A stretch of DNA of 64,000 nucleotides from Hemibagrus wyckioides (taxonomy: Eukaryota; Chordata; Actinopteri; Siluriformes; Bagridae). The stretch covers positions 626,759-690,758 of the forward strand of contig NC_080714.1 of NCBI RefSeq assembly GCF_019097595.1, written 5' to 3'. The notes below the pieces were generated by a model. The model was not told the origin of the DNA, searched no databases, and worked only from the letters and a program-made list of their open reading frames with translations. The position numbers were made by a program, and so were the translations under genes. Each line of letters starts with the position of its first letter. Within the stretch, counting starts at the first letter, position 1. Of the stretch, positions 35,320 to 46,779 are shown piece by piece.

Positions 35320-35384
35320 GGTGGCATGGTGGCTTAGTGGTTAGTACATTTGCCTCACACCTCCTGCATCCAGGGTTCGAGGCT
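35320..35384 (+). mobile_element. tRNA-derived SINE head
   Basis: GGCTTAGTGGTTAGTACATT (A-box region) and GGGTTCGAGGC (B box) lie 45 bases apart in correct order. It truncates the integrase-like gene beside it: the last eight codons of that frame are SINE sequence. Confidence 0.7.
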
Positions 35385-36158
35385 TTTGATGGCCAAAATG
35401 GCATTATCCAATTCAGATATGGTGCTATACGTAGTTTTTACAGATAAACCCAAGTCACGCATTCGGCGGAAGATTGCTGAATGGCTTACTCCTAAAATGT
35501 TCGTAATACAAGAAACTGGTAAAGACATCTCAATGAGCCGGGACAGCATTTCCTCTGAAATAATAAACTTAGATCGACCTCGTCCCCCACCACATTCCCT
35601 TGTAAGAACTGGGGCCACATCTTGAGAACGAGCTGCATGAATTTTTTGTTGTAGATCCATGAGGGTCTCCAAAATATCATTTGGCACATCAAAGACAGTG
35701 GAGGCTGATGACAAAATAAACACTTCTTGATTGATAACATACTGAAAATAGTCCAAGTCCAACTGATGGCCATCTAAAACTGCACTTATTCGTGACCTGA
35801 GGCATTCTAGTAAGTGTGTCATCAGAGGTCCCTGTAAGTCAAATTACTCTGACATTAATATTACTTAGACAAAATCCTTTCTGTTATTAGTGATAACTAA
35901 CCCTTAAACATGTCCGAATTTGAAAAAAGAAAACTTACCTGAGATGATGAGTGAGCGCTTGGCTGCTTTAAACCAGTGGTTTAAAACGGTGGCGGGGCGC
36001 ATGCACACTTTGTGGAATCGTTTTTGACGTCGTTTTTGGTGTTGTTTCATGGTTGTAATCTGCATGTCATGTATGTAACAGAGCTGTTGTGAAAACAAGC
36101 ATTGTGTCTGTAAAATGTCATAGTTGTAAATTTTGGAGTTGTACTCTAACAAACACAT
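35385..36158 (-). pseudogene. Integrase-family transposon protein, N-terminal part
   Basis: Two exons on the minus strand. Exon 1 (about 36158-35939, basic, KRRQKRFHKVCMRPATVLNH) ends in a GTAAGTTT donor; exon 2 (about 35833-35385) starts after TTACAG and reads GPLMTHLLECL... A Gly/Arg linker (GGGRGRSKF) leads to a helix-turn-helix: LSRLIEMSLPVSCITNILGV, then SHSAIFRRMRDLGLS. Proteins with this domain followed by an integrase (DDE) core are common in fish genomes; family from memory. The catalytic core is absent because a SINE ends the frame. Confidence 0.6.
35878..35949 (-). repeat. Left arm of a spaced inverted repeat (splice donor and intron start)
   Basis: CTCAGGTAAGTTTT followed by TTCAAATTCGGACATGT and TAAGGGTTAGTTATCACTAA on the minus strand. 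The same text is on the + strand at 39836-39905. Confidence 0.85.
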
Positions 36159-36299
36159 CTATGTGGCCGTAGATTTTGGAATCCAATTCTGAAAAAACAG
36201 AATAACATACAATAGTTTTAGATTGCACACAAGCATATTAAAATTACACACAAATGTTTTGAATTATGTACGATTATTTTTGACAGTGATTTTATTCCA

Positions 36300-38660
36300 T
36301 ACTAGACTGGTTGCCGGCTCCAAATTTATCCTCAGGGTTTACTCTTGAAGCCTTTCCCATGAGTGGGTATGGCCGTAAGGCAGCAGGGGTTCAAAGTCAG
36401 CCTTTGCCTAAAACGGCCTGACCTGCAAGGCAGCAGATGGCTGGAATAGTAAGTGCCAGAGCGTATCCACACGCCAGTGGCTCAGGCACACTATACCTCT
36501 AGGGTTTCAACCTTCTCTGAGACCCCCTCACGGCTTAGCCTGGGGCCTCAAGGTACCCAGTTACCCAGAAAGACAATGAGAATCAAGCAAACATACCAAA
36601 AACACAAAACCAAACTCAAAAAACCAAAACATGAGGCAAAAGTGAAACACAGTAATCGAGTACACAAACAAGCAAAAGGAACAACTTGATATGTTGCTTA
36701 GAAGTATACTTCACATTGCAATGTAGTGCTTACACTGCTTAAATGTCCGAAAACCCCGGAAGTGTTCCTCATTGGTGGCGCTAACACTCGAGAGAGGGCT
36801 CCCTCTGGTGGTCTGACACCAGTGGTGATGTTACAGAGCCCCGCCATCTAGGAACACCTCCAGCTGTTCTATGTCAAGGTTGTGAAGCCGGTTGGTTAGG
36901 GTGGAGGTGGAGATATTCCTCCACTAGGAAGGGATCCAGGATATCACTGGCGCCGTCCCACAAGCGCTCCTCTGGGCCGTATCCCTCCCAATCCACTAGG
37001 CTACAATCCACTACTATAGCCAGTTCCTGTGGTGCGGGGGGTTCAGCAGGCTGTTTACTCAGTAGGCCGGGGCCCTGTCTATGTCAAGCAGAGGTGGCAA
37101 CTCACTGTTTATGGGGAGGTCATAGTGGCAAAAGCATGCTGGGTTGAGCAGAGAGACATGAAAGATGGGTGCGATATGGTATGACGACAGGAACTGAAGG
37201 CAATACGTGACTAGGTTGATTTAGTGGATGATGTTAAAGGGGCCAATGACACGTGGGCTAAGCTTGTGGCATGGTAGTTGTTGCCTTAAATTTTGCGTGG
37301 ATAACCAGACCTGCTGGGTCACCTGGAACCTGGGGTGTGGACATCTGTGGCAGTCTGCCTGGATCCTTTGTCGTCGTATGGCTCATTGCAAATGGACATG
37401 GGCACTCTCCCAGACCTCCTGATTGCGATGGGCATGCTGCTGAATGCCATGTGGGACCAGGGTCACCGAGAAATCAGCAGCGGCTCTAGCATGACTGGGT
37501 GCATGACATTTATTTAATATTCCACATCTTGCGACAGAGAGGGCCACCAAAACCTGTTCCATATCGGGGCCGTGGTCCGGAGGCAGGATGGGCTCTCGGA
37601 CAGCTGGGGAGCTTACGGGATCATGTTGGTGCGACAGGGCATGAGCTTTGAGATTCTTTGTTCCTGGCCAAAATGTCACTGAGAACTGAAACCACATGAA
37701 GACCAGGTCTGATGATTTTGCGTTGTGGAGATATTCAAGGTTCCCCACATTATAGTTTACTTCCGCCAGGGGTAGGCTTCCGGGAAGGATCCGCATGGAT
37801 AGACTTTCCTACAATTCCCATGGTGTTGAGACAGCACGGCTGCTATCCTGCAGCTGGAGGCATCCACCTTAACAATGAAGGGGTGTCTCAGGATGAGTGC
37901 CATGGTAAAGCTCCTTTTCAATTGCGTGAAGGCTGCCATTGCAGTCGTCTGGGTTTGCCCCATAGGAGAAAGGTTAATAGGTTGGCTATGCTGCTGTACT
38001 TGCGGATGAACCAACGGTGGAAGTTGGCAAACCCAAGGAACCGCTGCAACTCCTTAATGGTGGTCAGTCCTGGCCAGTCCGTAACCGTACTCACTTTGCT
38101 GGAGTCCATCTCTACTCCCCTCTGAGAGATGATGTACCCAAGGAAGATGATGGTGTCATTGTGAAACTCACATTTCTCAGCCTTCACATAGAGCAAATGC
38201 TGCAGTAGCCGAGTGAGCACAGTTCGAACGTGGAAAACGTGGTCGTCATAGGAGATGGAGTAGATCAGGATGTCATCGATGTAGGTGATGATGCATTAGT
38301 TGATCAGGTCCTTGAAGATCTCAGTGATGAATGCCTGGAAGACTGCTGGAGCATTGGTGAGTCCATAGGGCATGACCAGATACTCATAGTGCCCCCTTGT
38401 GGTGTGGAAGGCTGTCTTCCATTCATGCCCCTCTGAACCATACAATTTTGTAGGCACCGCGCAGGTCAAGTTTGGTGAGCACCCATGCCTCTCTTAGTTG
38501 TTCAGAGCTAGTGGGTAGGGTTAGCACACCATGAGAGTGTTTAGGCCCCGGTAATTGATGCATGGTTGGAAATGATGCATGCACTTGGCCCCTTTTTTCG
38601 GTCCAAGGATATAGATGGTGGTTGCAGCTGGAAGCGAGAAGACTAAGCAACTACACTACA
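36300..38660 (-). pseudogene. Decayed Ty3/gypsy chromovirus-type copy with one LTR
   Basis: The minus-strand order is RT (38660 to about 38020; [24 protein letters not shown]), RNase H (about 38010-37680; [14 protein letters not shown]), a large integrase deletion (RNQEVWESAHVHLQ joins near 37430), then integrase C-terminal and chromodomain scraps to 36840. The LTR-like segment about 36300-36835 ends GGCTCCCTCTGGTGGTCTGA...TTACA, related to the LTR end of the copy at 51855-56818. Many frameshifts. Gag and the upstream LTR are missing. Confidence 0.75.
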
Positions 38661-38769
38661 CTGGGCTACAACACTACAGACTGCAAGCTCTGTGTCCTAG
38701 GGACACCACGCCACAAATAAAAGTATACAGAGGAGCAAAATAGGCTTTGTACTATTGAGCTGAGTGCAA
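38661..38769. other. Junction sequence
   Basis: No recognised content between the gypsy copy and the next LINE piece. Confidence 0.3.
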
Positions 38770-39560
38770 CAATGTGTAGAATCCTATTTTTTGTTGGTTG
38801 TGTGAGTGTGTATGTGTAAAGAACCAAGTCCAATTGTTTCTTAGTTCTTGGTGTCCAACTGGTTGAGGCCCCAAGGGCCTGTGGGAAGATGCTCCTCCTC
38901 GTTCTCCCTGTGTTTGTCTTCAGCGAGATTCCTTGATTGCGACAGAGAAAAGAATTTCTTGTTCAGATGGCTGAGGTCCTTCACTGTCTTCCTGGACTTG
39001 GTCCAACACCACTTGCTGTAGATCAATGGCAGGTCAGAGAGCTCAGTGTGGATGATATGCTCAGCTTCTCCACTCTCTGTAGATCTCATCTGCCTTACTT
39101 GGTGCTGTTCCCAAACCAGGTTGTGATGTTTCTCATCAGGGTGCTCTCTAAGGTGCAGGTGTAGAAGTTCCTAAGCACCTTTGAGGGCAGTCTGAGGTCT
39201 TTCAGGTGTCTGAGATGCCATAGAGGCTGTCGGGCTTTCCTCACCACAGTGTCAACGTGACAGGTTCTGCGAGATGTGGAGACTAAGGTACAGGAAGCTC
39301 TCCACTCTCTTCACCTGGGTCCCGTTCAAGATGGGGAGCTGGTAGTTCCCCTCATGCTTTGTGCTAAAATTGACAATCAGCTTCCTTGTTTTGCAAACAT
39401 TCAGGAGGAGATTGTTCTCTCTACAGTAGTTCAGGTTGTGTAATCCAGGTTGTGTAATCTCCTCTAGGTAGACTGTCTAATTCTTGTCAGTGATCAGGTC
39501 TACCACAACAGTGTTGTCAGCAAACTTAATGATGGTGGTGGAGTTGGTAGTGGCTACACA
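38770..39560 (-). pseudogene. LINE reverse-transcriptase C-terminal fragment, family X
   Basis: On the minus strand the left end of the fragment (39555-39480) reads FADNTVVVDLITD, where the catalytic FADD box has become FADN. The body is about 75% similar by eye to 43125-43808, and the same family ends at 59415-59940. Multiple frameshifts. Clade not assigned. Confidence 0.7.
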
Positions 39561-39730
39561 ATTTTATTCTATTTTATTTGTATATTGTATTTAAAGGACA
39601 TTGTCACAAAGCAGCTTAACAGGAGTATAACAATTCAGAATCAAAATCAGAATCAAAAAGTTTAAAATTTAAATATATATTATTTATCCCTATTTATTCT
39701 TCTAGGAAACCTTCAGTAAGTGTCAGGAAC
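39561..39730. other. Unassigned; possible L2-tail-like scrap
   Basis: Includes TTGTCACAAAGCAGCTTAAC, reminiscent of a MITE or LINE tail. Nothing else recognised. Confidence 0.3.
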
Positions 39731-39828
39731 TAACATAGAACCCACTGAGCTGTGACACTCATCTGTGACGCCAAACCCATCTGATATGTACAATGGTAAA
39801 TTCCAGCATGTGACCGGACTAAAACAAG
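39731..39828 (+). promoter_or_regulatory. 98-bp copy of the MHC class II beta promoter module
   Basis: Identical to 12233-12330 except for four single-base changes. One turns TGACGTCA into TGACGCCA and one turns CCAAT into CCCAT. It is followed 12 bases later by a splice donor-like CTCAG|GTAAGT. Confidence 0.8.
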
Positions 39829-39835
39829 GTGTATA

Positions 39836-39905
39836 TCTCAGGTAAGTTTTTTTTTTTTTCAAATTCGGACATGTCTAAGGGTTAGTTATCACTAATAACA
39901 GGGAG
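39836..39905 (+). repeat. Right arm of a spaced inverted repeat (splice donor and intron start)
   Basis: Inverse of 35878-35949. It places the same donor and intron start in the + direction upstream of the zinc-finger exons at 40840. Confidence 0.85.
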
Positions 39906-40504
39906 GAGTAATATTACAGAGATAGTTTAACTATAGTATGTAAGATTAGCTCTCAGAGTACATGTAGGTGCTTAAAGAATACAGCTGTATAGGCTGTTTA
40001 CAGCCTGCAGCGTGATGAGATAGGCCTACATAAAAGAATTAGCAATTTTAAGTGTTGACTTACTAACAGCTGTGTACATGCACTGTAATACACTATTCAT
40101 GTAATATAAGTGTTCACTGCTTAAGTATTGAAGTCATATTTCATTGTTCATCAGGTTCCATTAAGTGACATCTTGCACACAGCCCAGAATCTAGTGTCGA
40201 TGTTGACCAACACCTTAAGTGTTGGACAACAGAAAGTGGGGAAATAGTGGGGAAATAGTGGGGAAATGCAATATCAGTGGACAGTCAGTCAAATGGGCAG
40301 TCAGTGCAGCAGGAAATGGCTAGGCGTGAGATTCACTGTAATTGTTGTTTTAATTAACTGTTAAAAAAATCTGTTCAGGTATCTAGAATTGTTTTGAATT
40401 TTTTTAACCTCTTTTTTTCTAACCTCTTAAAACTTTACATGAATTGAAATCATACATGTTGCATAGATATTAGATGGATTTTATCTGTTAAAGATTTTTG
40501 GTTG
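39906..40504. other. Gene-free, probably intronic
   Basis: AT-rich with a GTGGGGAAATA tandem triplet near 40238-40264. No exon. Confidence 0.4.
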
Positions 40505-40786
40505 ACACATGCTGCATCACACAATTGTCACCCAAATGAGGATGGGTTCTCTTTTGAGTCTGGTTCCTCTCAAGGTTTCTTCCTCTTACCATCTAAGGGA
40601 GTTTTTCCTTGCCACAGTCGCCACAATCACCTCAGGCTTGCTCACTTGGGATAATATCTAGGACTGTCTGTCTGTTTGTCTGTTTATATGTTTGTTGTTT
40701 TCTTATGTCGTTTCTCATGTAAAGCTGCTTAGAGACGCTCTTTGTTAAAAGTGCTATACAAATAAAATTGAACTGAATTGAATTGA
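40505..40786 (+). mobile_element. Solo L2 LINE 3' tail
   Basis: Carries the shared tail words (ATGAGGATGGGTTCTC, TTTCTTCCTCTTACCATC, GTGCTATACAAATAAA, ATTGAA-type end). 5'-truncated to about 280 bp. Confidence 0.88.
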
Positions 40787-40839
40787 TTGTCTTTTTTATA
40801 TATTCTTTTATATATTCTGTGATATATTTTGAATCATAG

Positions 40840-41795
40840 GTGGAGGTGGGCAGCAGAAATTGATTGTCATCCCTCCTGACCCAGATGAGTATAGTAGACA
40901 ACAATTAAAAACAGACAGCAGCAATGGAAAGTACACAATGTATGTAGTTCTTCTGCAAGAGCAAATTGACACAACTCCATTACCACCCGATGCAAGGGAA
41001 TTTGAAAAAATGCCCAAAGCCCAGTGTACACTCTGCAGCCAAATGGTTCCTCTTCAGTGCCTTCCAGTACATATAAAACACTGTAAGATGGAACATGTGG
41101 ATCTATGTACCTTAAGCGATGATGTAAGTCTAAAGTGTTTATTGTAGTCACCAATGAGCTCTAAAAACAAGGTTCATAAGATTCTGTTTTATTTCCAGTC
41201 AGTGAAGAAGTACCAAGACTCCCCTCAAGTTCTACTGACACTTGGAAAGAGGTGTGTTGTTTTTTTTAGTTTTTGCTTCAAATGTTTGGGACATACTGAT
41301 CTTTTGTTTACATTTCATAAGCTCTGAAAACACAATTTTTTATGTGATTTTTGTGGTTTAAGGAATGGGAAAAGTCACCAGATATTAAAAGCTGTGATTC
41401 AAATATAAATAAAGCCTAGACAGAGAAAGTGAGAATATTTATTGATCTATTTATGTATTAAATAATATGAATTTTCAGTTGGTATATGCATGGTTCCTAA
41501 AAAATTGTTTGTGCATAATTTAACTCAGTATTTTAATGTCACATCAGACTGCTGAGTATCCACTGTGCAAGAAAACATTTAACAGTGATGTTATTGAGAT
41601 ACATGCAGCCAACTGTGGATTACGGTAAATTACTAAATGGAGTTTAGTGTGACTTATCTAATATTAATAATTTAAATGTTTCCTATCCAGCAATTTGAAA
41701 TATTAAACCATTTAATTTTTATTTTTGTCTGTGTGCAGAACTGCAGAATATGATGTTAACTTCAGTGACCCAATCAAGGGTGTACCTTTGGTTTG
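40840..41795 (+). CDS. Small gene with UBZ-like zinc fingers, function unknown
   Basis: Exons: 40840-41123 (AG before, GTAAGT after), about 41199-41252, 41548-41622 (AG before, GTAAAT after) and about 41741-41795, ending in TGA. Exon 1 encodes a charged leader and CTLCSQMVPLQCLPVHIKHC, a C2HC finger of Rad18/UBZ type; exon 3 encodes EYPLCKKTFNSDVIEIHAAN and C, a second finger whose first Cys is Tyr. Such fingers bind ubiquitin. Fish carry repeated genes with like fingers followed by a HECT ligase domain, but none is seen here, so this would be a truncated relative. The upstream donor at 39841 could supply exon 1. Confidence 0.42.
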
Positions 41796-42369
41796 AGAAG
41801 TTCGGGGTCAAAAATGTAAAGTCAAAAATGTTCACCATGAATGTTTTGTGTGTGAATAAAATTTAAATAATGTGAAACACAATTTCAACTATTAAACAAA
41901 CTTTTATATTAAACTAACTGCTGTAGCTGAAAATGTAAAATAAACCACTTGTTGCGCAGGACGTTTGTCAGAGACACATCCACCAAAACACAGGAGTTAG
42001 AAAAAACAGAAAGCTTTTATGACCTGTGTGTTACATTATTATATGAAAATGTTGATCATTACTTTAATAATTGTCTTTCATGCATAAACAACCACTCATA
42101 GTAAATGAACAAATTAAAATATTTATATTCCTGCTGCTAATTTTCTGTGCAGCACAAATACCTGAAGTAGATAATTTTTATGCCTCCAACACTGTATTAT
42201 AGCAGGGTAGGAATAACCATCTATAATCCTTACTTCTGTAATCCAAAAGGATGGAACATTAATAACACAATAGATTACTAAAAGGTAAAGGTAAGAACCT
42301 TTTTTACCACAACAGACCGATACATAGACTGCATTACTGCTGCTGCAGCACTGATCCATCTGTCAATCT
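41796..42369. other. Gene-free AT-rich stretch
   Basis: No feature recognised apart from an AATAAA near 41856 that could end the zinc-finger gene. Confidence 0.4.
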
Positions 42370-43095
42370 CACACTCCATCCTTCCCTCACTTGTAAACAA
42401 GTTACTTAAACTCCTCCAATTGAGGGAGGAACACCCCTCCAACCTGGAGGGGACAAGCCACCTTTTTCCAGTCGAGAACCAAGGCCACAGATTTGGAGGT
42501 GCTGATCATCATCCCAGCTGCTTTGCACTCAGCTGCAAACCACCCCAGTGCATGCTGTAGGTCCTGGCTGGAAGGGGCCAACAGGACAACATCATCTGCA
42601 AAAGCAAAGATGAAATCCTGTGGTCCCCAAACTGGACTCCCTTCAGCCTCTGGTTGAGCCTAGAAATTTTGTCCATAAAAATAAGGAACAGAACTCCATA
42701 AAAGTCCATAAAACACATGTGGACTGGTTGGGCAAACTCCCACGAACCCTCGAGCACCATGTGGAGAGTATAGAGCTGATCCAGTGTTCCACAACTAGGA
42801 TAAAAACCACATTGTTCCTCCTGAATCCGAGGTTTGACTAACGGTCGGACTCTCCTCTTCAGTATCCTAGAATAGTCTTTCCCTGGGAGGCTGAGGAGTG
42901 TGATCCTCCTATAGTTGGAACACACCCTCTGATCCCCTTAAGCAGATCCAACTCACCACCAGGTAGTGATCGTTGACAGCTCAGCCCCTCATTGCCCACA
43001 TGGGCGTTGAAGTCCCCCAGTACAACTGTGGGGTCACCAGTTGGAGCACCTTCCAGCACCCCTCGCAGGGTCTCCAAGAAGGTTAGGTACTCCAC
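42370..43095 (-). pseudogene. Non-LTR retrotransposon endonuclease and RT fragment
   Basis: Minus strand: 43095-42960 reads GDFNAHVGNEG (endonuclease); 42925 onward reads CSNYRRITLLSLPGK, PRIQEEQCGFYPS and FAQPVHMCFMDF, RT motifs of the same family as 24741-25390. The segment between endonuclease and RT is deleted. Frames are broken. Confidence 0.75.
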
Positions 43096-43124
43096 ACTGC
43101 CGATGGAGTGAAACGAAATGATGA

Positions 43125-43808
43125 GCAGCAGTCTTATTGTCCATCTTTAAAGTGCAGATGTGCACAGTAGTCCTCTTTATATGTGAACAGGAGCAGAGAT
43201 GTGCAACATATGTTTTATGTTTTGTGTACTTCAGTCCTGCAATGTGCAAAAGTGCAAATGTACAGAGTGTTTGGTTTTGGTGTGTTCCAACACATATGTG
43301 AAGGAAACATAGCAAGTCCAATCAGTTGAGTCCTATGTGGAGTTCTGTTTGAGAGTCTGTATAGCCTTCGGGAAGAAGCTTCTCCTCAGTCTCTCTAGCC
43401 TTCAGGGAGTGGAAGCGCTTCCCTGACTTCAACAGAAAATGCCATTGTTGGAGTGGCTGAGGTCCTTCATGATCTTCCTGGCCATGGTCCAGCACCGCTT
43501 GTTGTAGATTGAGTGCAGGTCAGGGAGCTTGGTATGGATGATGCGCTCAGCTGATTGCACCACCCTCTGAAGAGCTCATCTGTCCTGCATGGTGCTGTTC
43601 CTGAACCAGGTGGTGATGTTTCCCATCAGGATGCTGTCTATGGTGCAGGAGAAAAGTTCCTATGCACCTTAGAGGGCAGTCTAAAGTCTCTCAAGTGTCT
43701 GAAGTGGTAGAGAGACACTGCCGGGCCTTTTTCACTACGGTGTTGATGTGACAGCACCATGACAGGTCCTGCATGATATGAACACTGAGGTATCTGAAGC
43801 TGTCCACT
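43125..43808 (-). pseudogene. LINE RT C-terminal fragment, family X
   Basis: Homologous to 38770-39560 (for example GGTCCTTCATGATCTTCCTG and GGTGCTGTTCCTGAACCAGG). Frameshifted. It is interrupted on the right by a Tc1 element. Confidence 0.7.
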
Positions 43809-43810
43809 CA

Positions 43811-44815
43811 ATTTATTGAAACAAAAGCCAACAACAGTGGTGGGTATACCACAACAAAAAATGTCAATGTTTTAATAATTTGTCATGTGCCCTTGACCAT
43901 CAATTACAGCTTGATAATGACATCTCATGCTGTTCATGAGTCAACTTATTGTCTCCTGAGGCATAGCATTCCACTCTTCTTGAAGGGCGGCCCTCAGGTC
44001 ATTGAGGTTCTGGGGTGCGGGGTTACGAGCCTCTACACGGCCACTCGGGCTGATCCCATAGGTTTTCTATGGGATTCAGGTCTGGAGAAAGTGCAGGCCA
44101 CTCCATTTGAGGTACCCCAGCCTCCAGCAGCCGTTCCCTAATTATGCTCCTCGATGAGCTGGAGCATTGTCGTCCATGAAGATGAAATTAGGCCTGTGTT
44201 GTTCATGCAGGGGTACAATGACTGGATTAATGATGTTATTCAGGTAGGTTTGGCTTGTCACTGTACCATTCACAAGATGTAGGGCAGTTCTGTATTGAGT
44301 GGACACACCTGCCCAGACTGTAACACCACCACAACAGTGGCTGATGCATAGCGCTCTCCTTGACGTCTCCAACATCATTGGCGGCCATCATTTCTGCTCA
44401 ACGTGAATCGACTTTCATCAGAGAACAGCACTGAGGCCCACCAGTCCTTTGTCCAGCGTAAATGCTCCCTGGCCCGATGCCTGTGCCTGGTGGTGTGGTC
44501 AGGTACCCTTGCAGGTCGTCTAGCATGCAGGCCACGCTGATGTAAACGGTTTCGAATGGTCTGACGTGACACTTGGGTGCCTCTCACCTTCCCTAAATGT
44601 GCCTGGAGTTGAGTGGCATTCATCATCCGGTTCCGCAGGGCACTGTTCACAATGAAGCGGTCATCAACGTGGGATGTGGCCAAAGGACGTTCACTTCTAT
44701 GCCTTTTTGTGACTCTTCCAGTCTCTCTGTATCTCTGTCCCAACCTGCTGATGATACTCTGTGACACTCTAAGCTCAGTGGTGTCAGAACTCAGAGTCCC
44801 CTCCAAGTGGACATA
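43811..44815 (-). pseudogene. Second Tc1 family, transposase remnant
   Basis: Minus-strand transposase in two frames: 44818-44375 with a helix-turn-helix part (SQSIISRLGQRYRETGRV) and the first catalytic Asp in SDESRFTL, and 44378-44142 with the second Asp in FMDDNAPAHR. The third acidic region is weak, and the N-terminus is cut off at the TA where the next Tc1 begins. This family differs from the 3485-4732 element. Confidence 0.82.
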
Positions 44816-45978
44816 CAATATATTGCCAAAAGTATTCGCTCACCTGCCTCGACTCGCATATGAACTTAAGTGACATCCCATTCCTAATCCATAGGGTTCA
44901 ATATGACGTCGGTCCACCCTTTGCAGCTATAACAGCTTCAACTCTTCTGGGAAGGCTGTCCACAAGGTTTAGGAGTGTGTTTATGGGAATTTTTGACCAT
45001 TCTTCCAGAAGCGCATTTGTGAGGTCACACACTGATGTTGGACGAGAAGGTCTGGCTCTCAGTCTCCACTCTAATTCATCCCAAAGGTGTTCTATCGGGT
45101 TGAGGTCAGGACTCTGTGCAGGCCAGTCAAGTTCATCCACACCAGACTGTCATCCATGTCTTTATGGACCTTGCTTTGGTCACTGGTGCACAGTCATGTT
45201 GGAAGAGGAAGGGGCCAGCTCCAAACTGTTCCCACAAAGTTGGGAGCATGGAATTGTCCAAAATGTCTTGGTATGCTGAAGCATTCAGAGTTCCTTTCAC
45301 TGGAACTAAGGGGCCAAGCCCAGCTCCTGAAAAACAACCCCACACCATAATCCCCCCTCCACCAAACTTTACACTTGGCACAATGCAGTCAGACAAGTAC
45401 CGTTCTCCTGGCAACCGCCAAACCCAGACTCGTCCATCAGATTGCCAGATGGAGAAGCGCGATTCGTCACTCCAGAGAACGCGTCTCCACTGCTCTAGAG
45501 TCCAGTGGCGGCGTGCTTTACACCACTGCATCCGACGCTTTGCATTGCACTTGGTGATGTATGGCTTGGATGCAGCTGCTCGGCCATGGAAACCCATTCC
45601 ATGAAGCTCTCTGCGCGCTGTTCTTGAGCTCATCTGAAGGCCACATGAAGTTTGGAGGTCTGTAGCGATTGACTCTGCAGAAAGTTGGCGATCTCTTCGC
45701 ACTATGCGCCTCAGCATCCGCTGACCCCGCTCCGTCAGTTTACGTGGCCTACCACTTCGTGGCTGAGTTGCTGTCGTTCCCAAACACTTCCACGTTCTTA
45801 TAATACAGCTGACAGTTGACTGTGGAATATTTAGGAGCGAGGAAATTTCACGACTGGATTTGTTGCACAGGTGGCATCCTATCACAGTTCCACGCTGGAA
45901 TTCACTGAGCACCTGAGAGCGACCCATTCTTTCACAAATGTTTGTAAAAACAGTCTGCATGCCTAGGTGCTTGATTTT
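44816..45978 (-). mobile_element. Truncated copy of the 3485-4732 Tc1 family
   Basis: The 3' terminal repeat (CAATATATTGCCAAAAGT, one change) begins at 44816 after TA at 44814-44815. The copy continues to 45978 but lacks the first roughly 85-90 bases, including the 5' repeat. It joins a LINE there. Confidence 0.9.
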
Positions 45979-46779
45979 CACCCTGTCATACACTTTCTCC
46001 AAGTCTACAAACACACAATGCAACTCTCTGTGACCATCCCTATACTTCTCCATCAACATTCTCAGAGCAAAAATTGCATCTGTTGTGCTCTTTCTGGGCA
46101 TGAAGCCATACTGCTGCTCACAAATTTCCACTACCTTCCTTAACCTAGCTTCCACTACTCTCTCCCATAGCTTCATTGTATGGCTCATCAACTTTATCCC
46201 CCTATAGTTGCTGCAACTCTGCACATCACCCTTATTCTTAAAGATCGGCACTAATACACTTCTTCTCCATTCCTCAGGCACCTTCTCACTCTCTAAAACC
46301 CTGTTAAACAAACTACTTAAAAACTCCACTGCCGCCTCTCCTAGACACTTCCAGACCTCCACCGGGATGTCGTCAGGACCAACTGCCTTTCCAGTTTTCA
46401 TCCTCTTCAAAGCCTTCCTGACTTCATCCTTTCTAATCTTATCTACTTCCTGTTCCACAGATTTCACCCCTTCAACTCTTTTTTCCCTCTCATTTTCCTC
46501 ATTCATCAGCTCTTCAAAGTTCTCCCTCCATCTCCTCTGTACACTCTCCTCACTTGTGAGCATCTTTCCATCTCTATCCTTAATAACTCTAACTTGCTGC
46601 ACATCCTTCCCATCTCGATCCCTCTGCCTAGCTAACCTGTACAAGTCCTTCTCTCCATCTCTAGTGTCTAACCTAGTGTACAACTCATCATACGCCTTCT
46701 GCTTGGCCTTAGACACCTCCCTCTTCACTCTGTGCTGTAACTCCTTGTATTCCTGTCTATTCTCTTCAGTCCTGTCCAT
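45133..46779 (-). CDS. Chimeric ORF: LINE reverse transcriptase fused to Tc1 transposase
   Basis: A 548-codon open frame. Residues 1 to about 267 are an RTE-like RT ([35 protein letters not shown]) ending inside motif A ([13 protein letters not shown]). Residues about 268-548 are Tc1 transposase ([23 protein letters not shown]). The join is in frame at about 45978. The frame ends early because CTCTGTC is CTGTC at about 45146 (two bases lost), so the catalytic Glu region is out of frame at 45140-44898. Neither enzyme is complete: RT lacks the YADD box, transposase lacks its last acid. Most likely an accident of transposon recombination. Confidence 0.75.
   Translation of the reverse strand: MDRTEENRQEYKELQHRVKREVSKAKQKAYDELYTRLDTRDGEKDLYRLARQRDRDGKDVQQVRVIKDRDGKMLTSEESVQRRWRENFEELMNEENEREKRVEGVKSVEQEVDKIRKDEVRKALKRMKTGKAVGPDDIPVEVWKCLGEAAVEFLSSLFNRVLESEKVPEEWRRSVLVPIFKNKGDVQSCSNYRGIKLMSHTMKLWERVVEARLRKVVEICEQQYGFMPRKSTTDAIFALRMLMEKYRDGHRELHCVFVDLEKVYDRVKIKHLGMQTVFTNICERMGRSQVLSEFQRGTVIGCHLCNKSSREISSLLNIPQSTVSCIIRTWKCLGTTATQPRSGRPRKLTERGQRMLRRIVRRDRQLSAESIATDLQTSCGLQMSSRTARRELHGMGFHGRAAASKPYITKCNAKRRMQWCKARRHWTLEQWRRVLWSDESRFSIWQSDGRVWVWRLPGERYLSDCIVPSVKFGGGGIMVWGCFSGAGLGPLVPVKGTLNASAYQDILDNSMLPTLWEQFGAGPFLFQHDCAPVTKARSIKTWMTVWCG

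Noticed and set aside
35320..35384. tRNA gene
   Set aside because: A and B boxes are present but no cloverleaf can be drawn; it is a SINE head.
40840..42369. HECT ubiquitin-ligase domain after the zinc fingers
   Set aside because: Looked for because related fish proteins have it, but no such sequence is present; the last exon ends in TGA.
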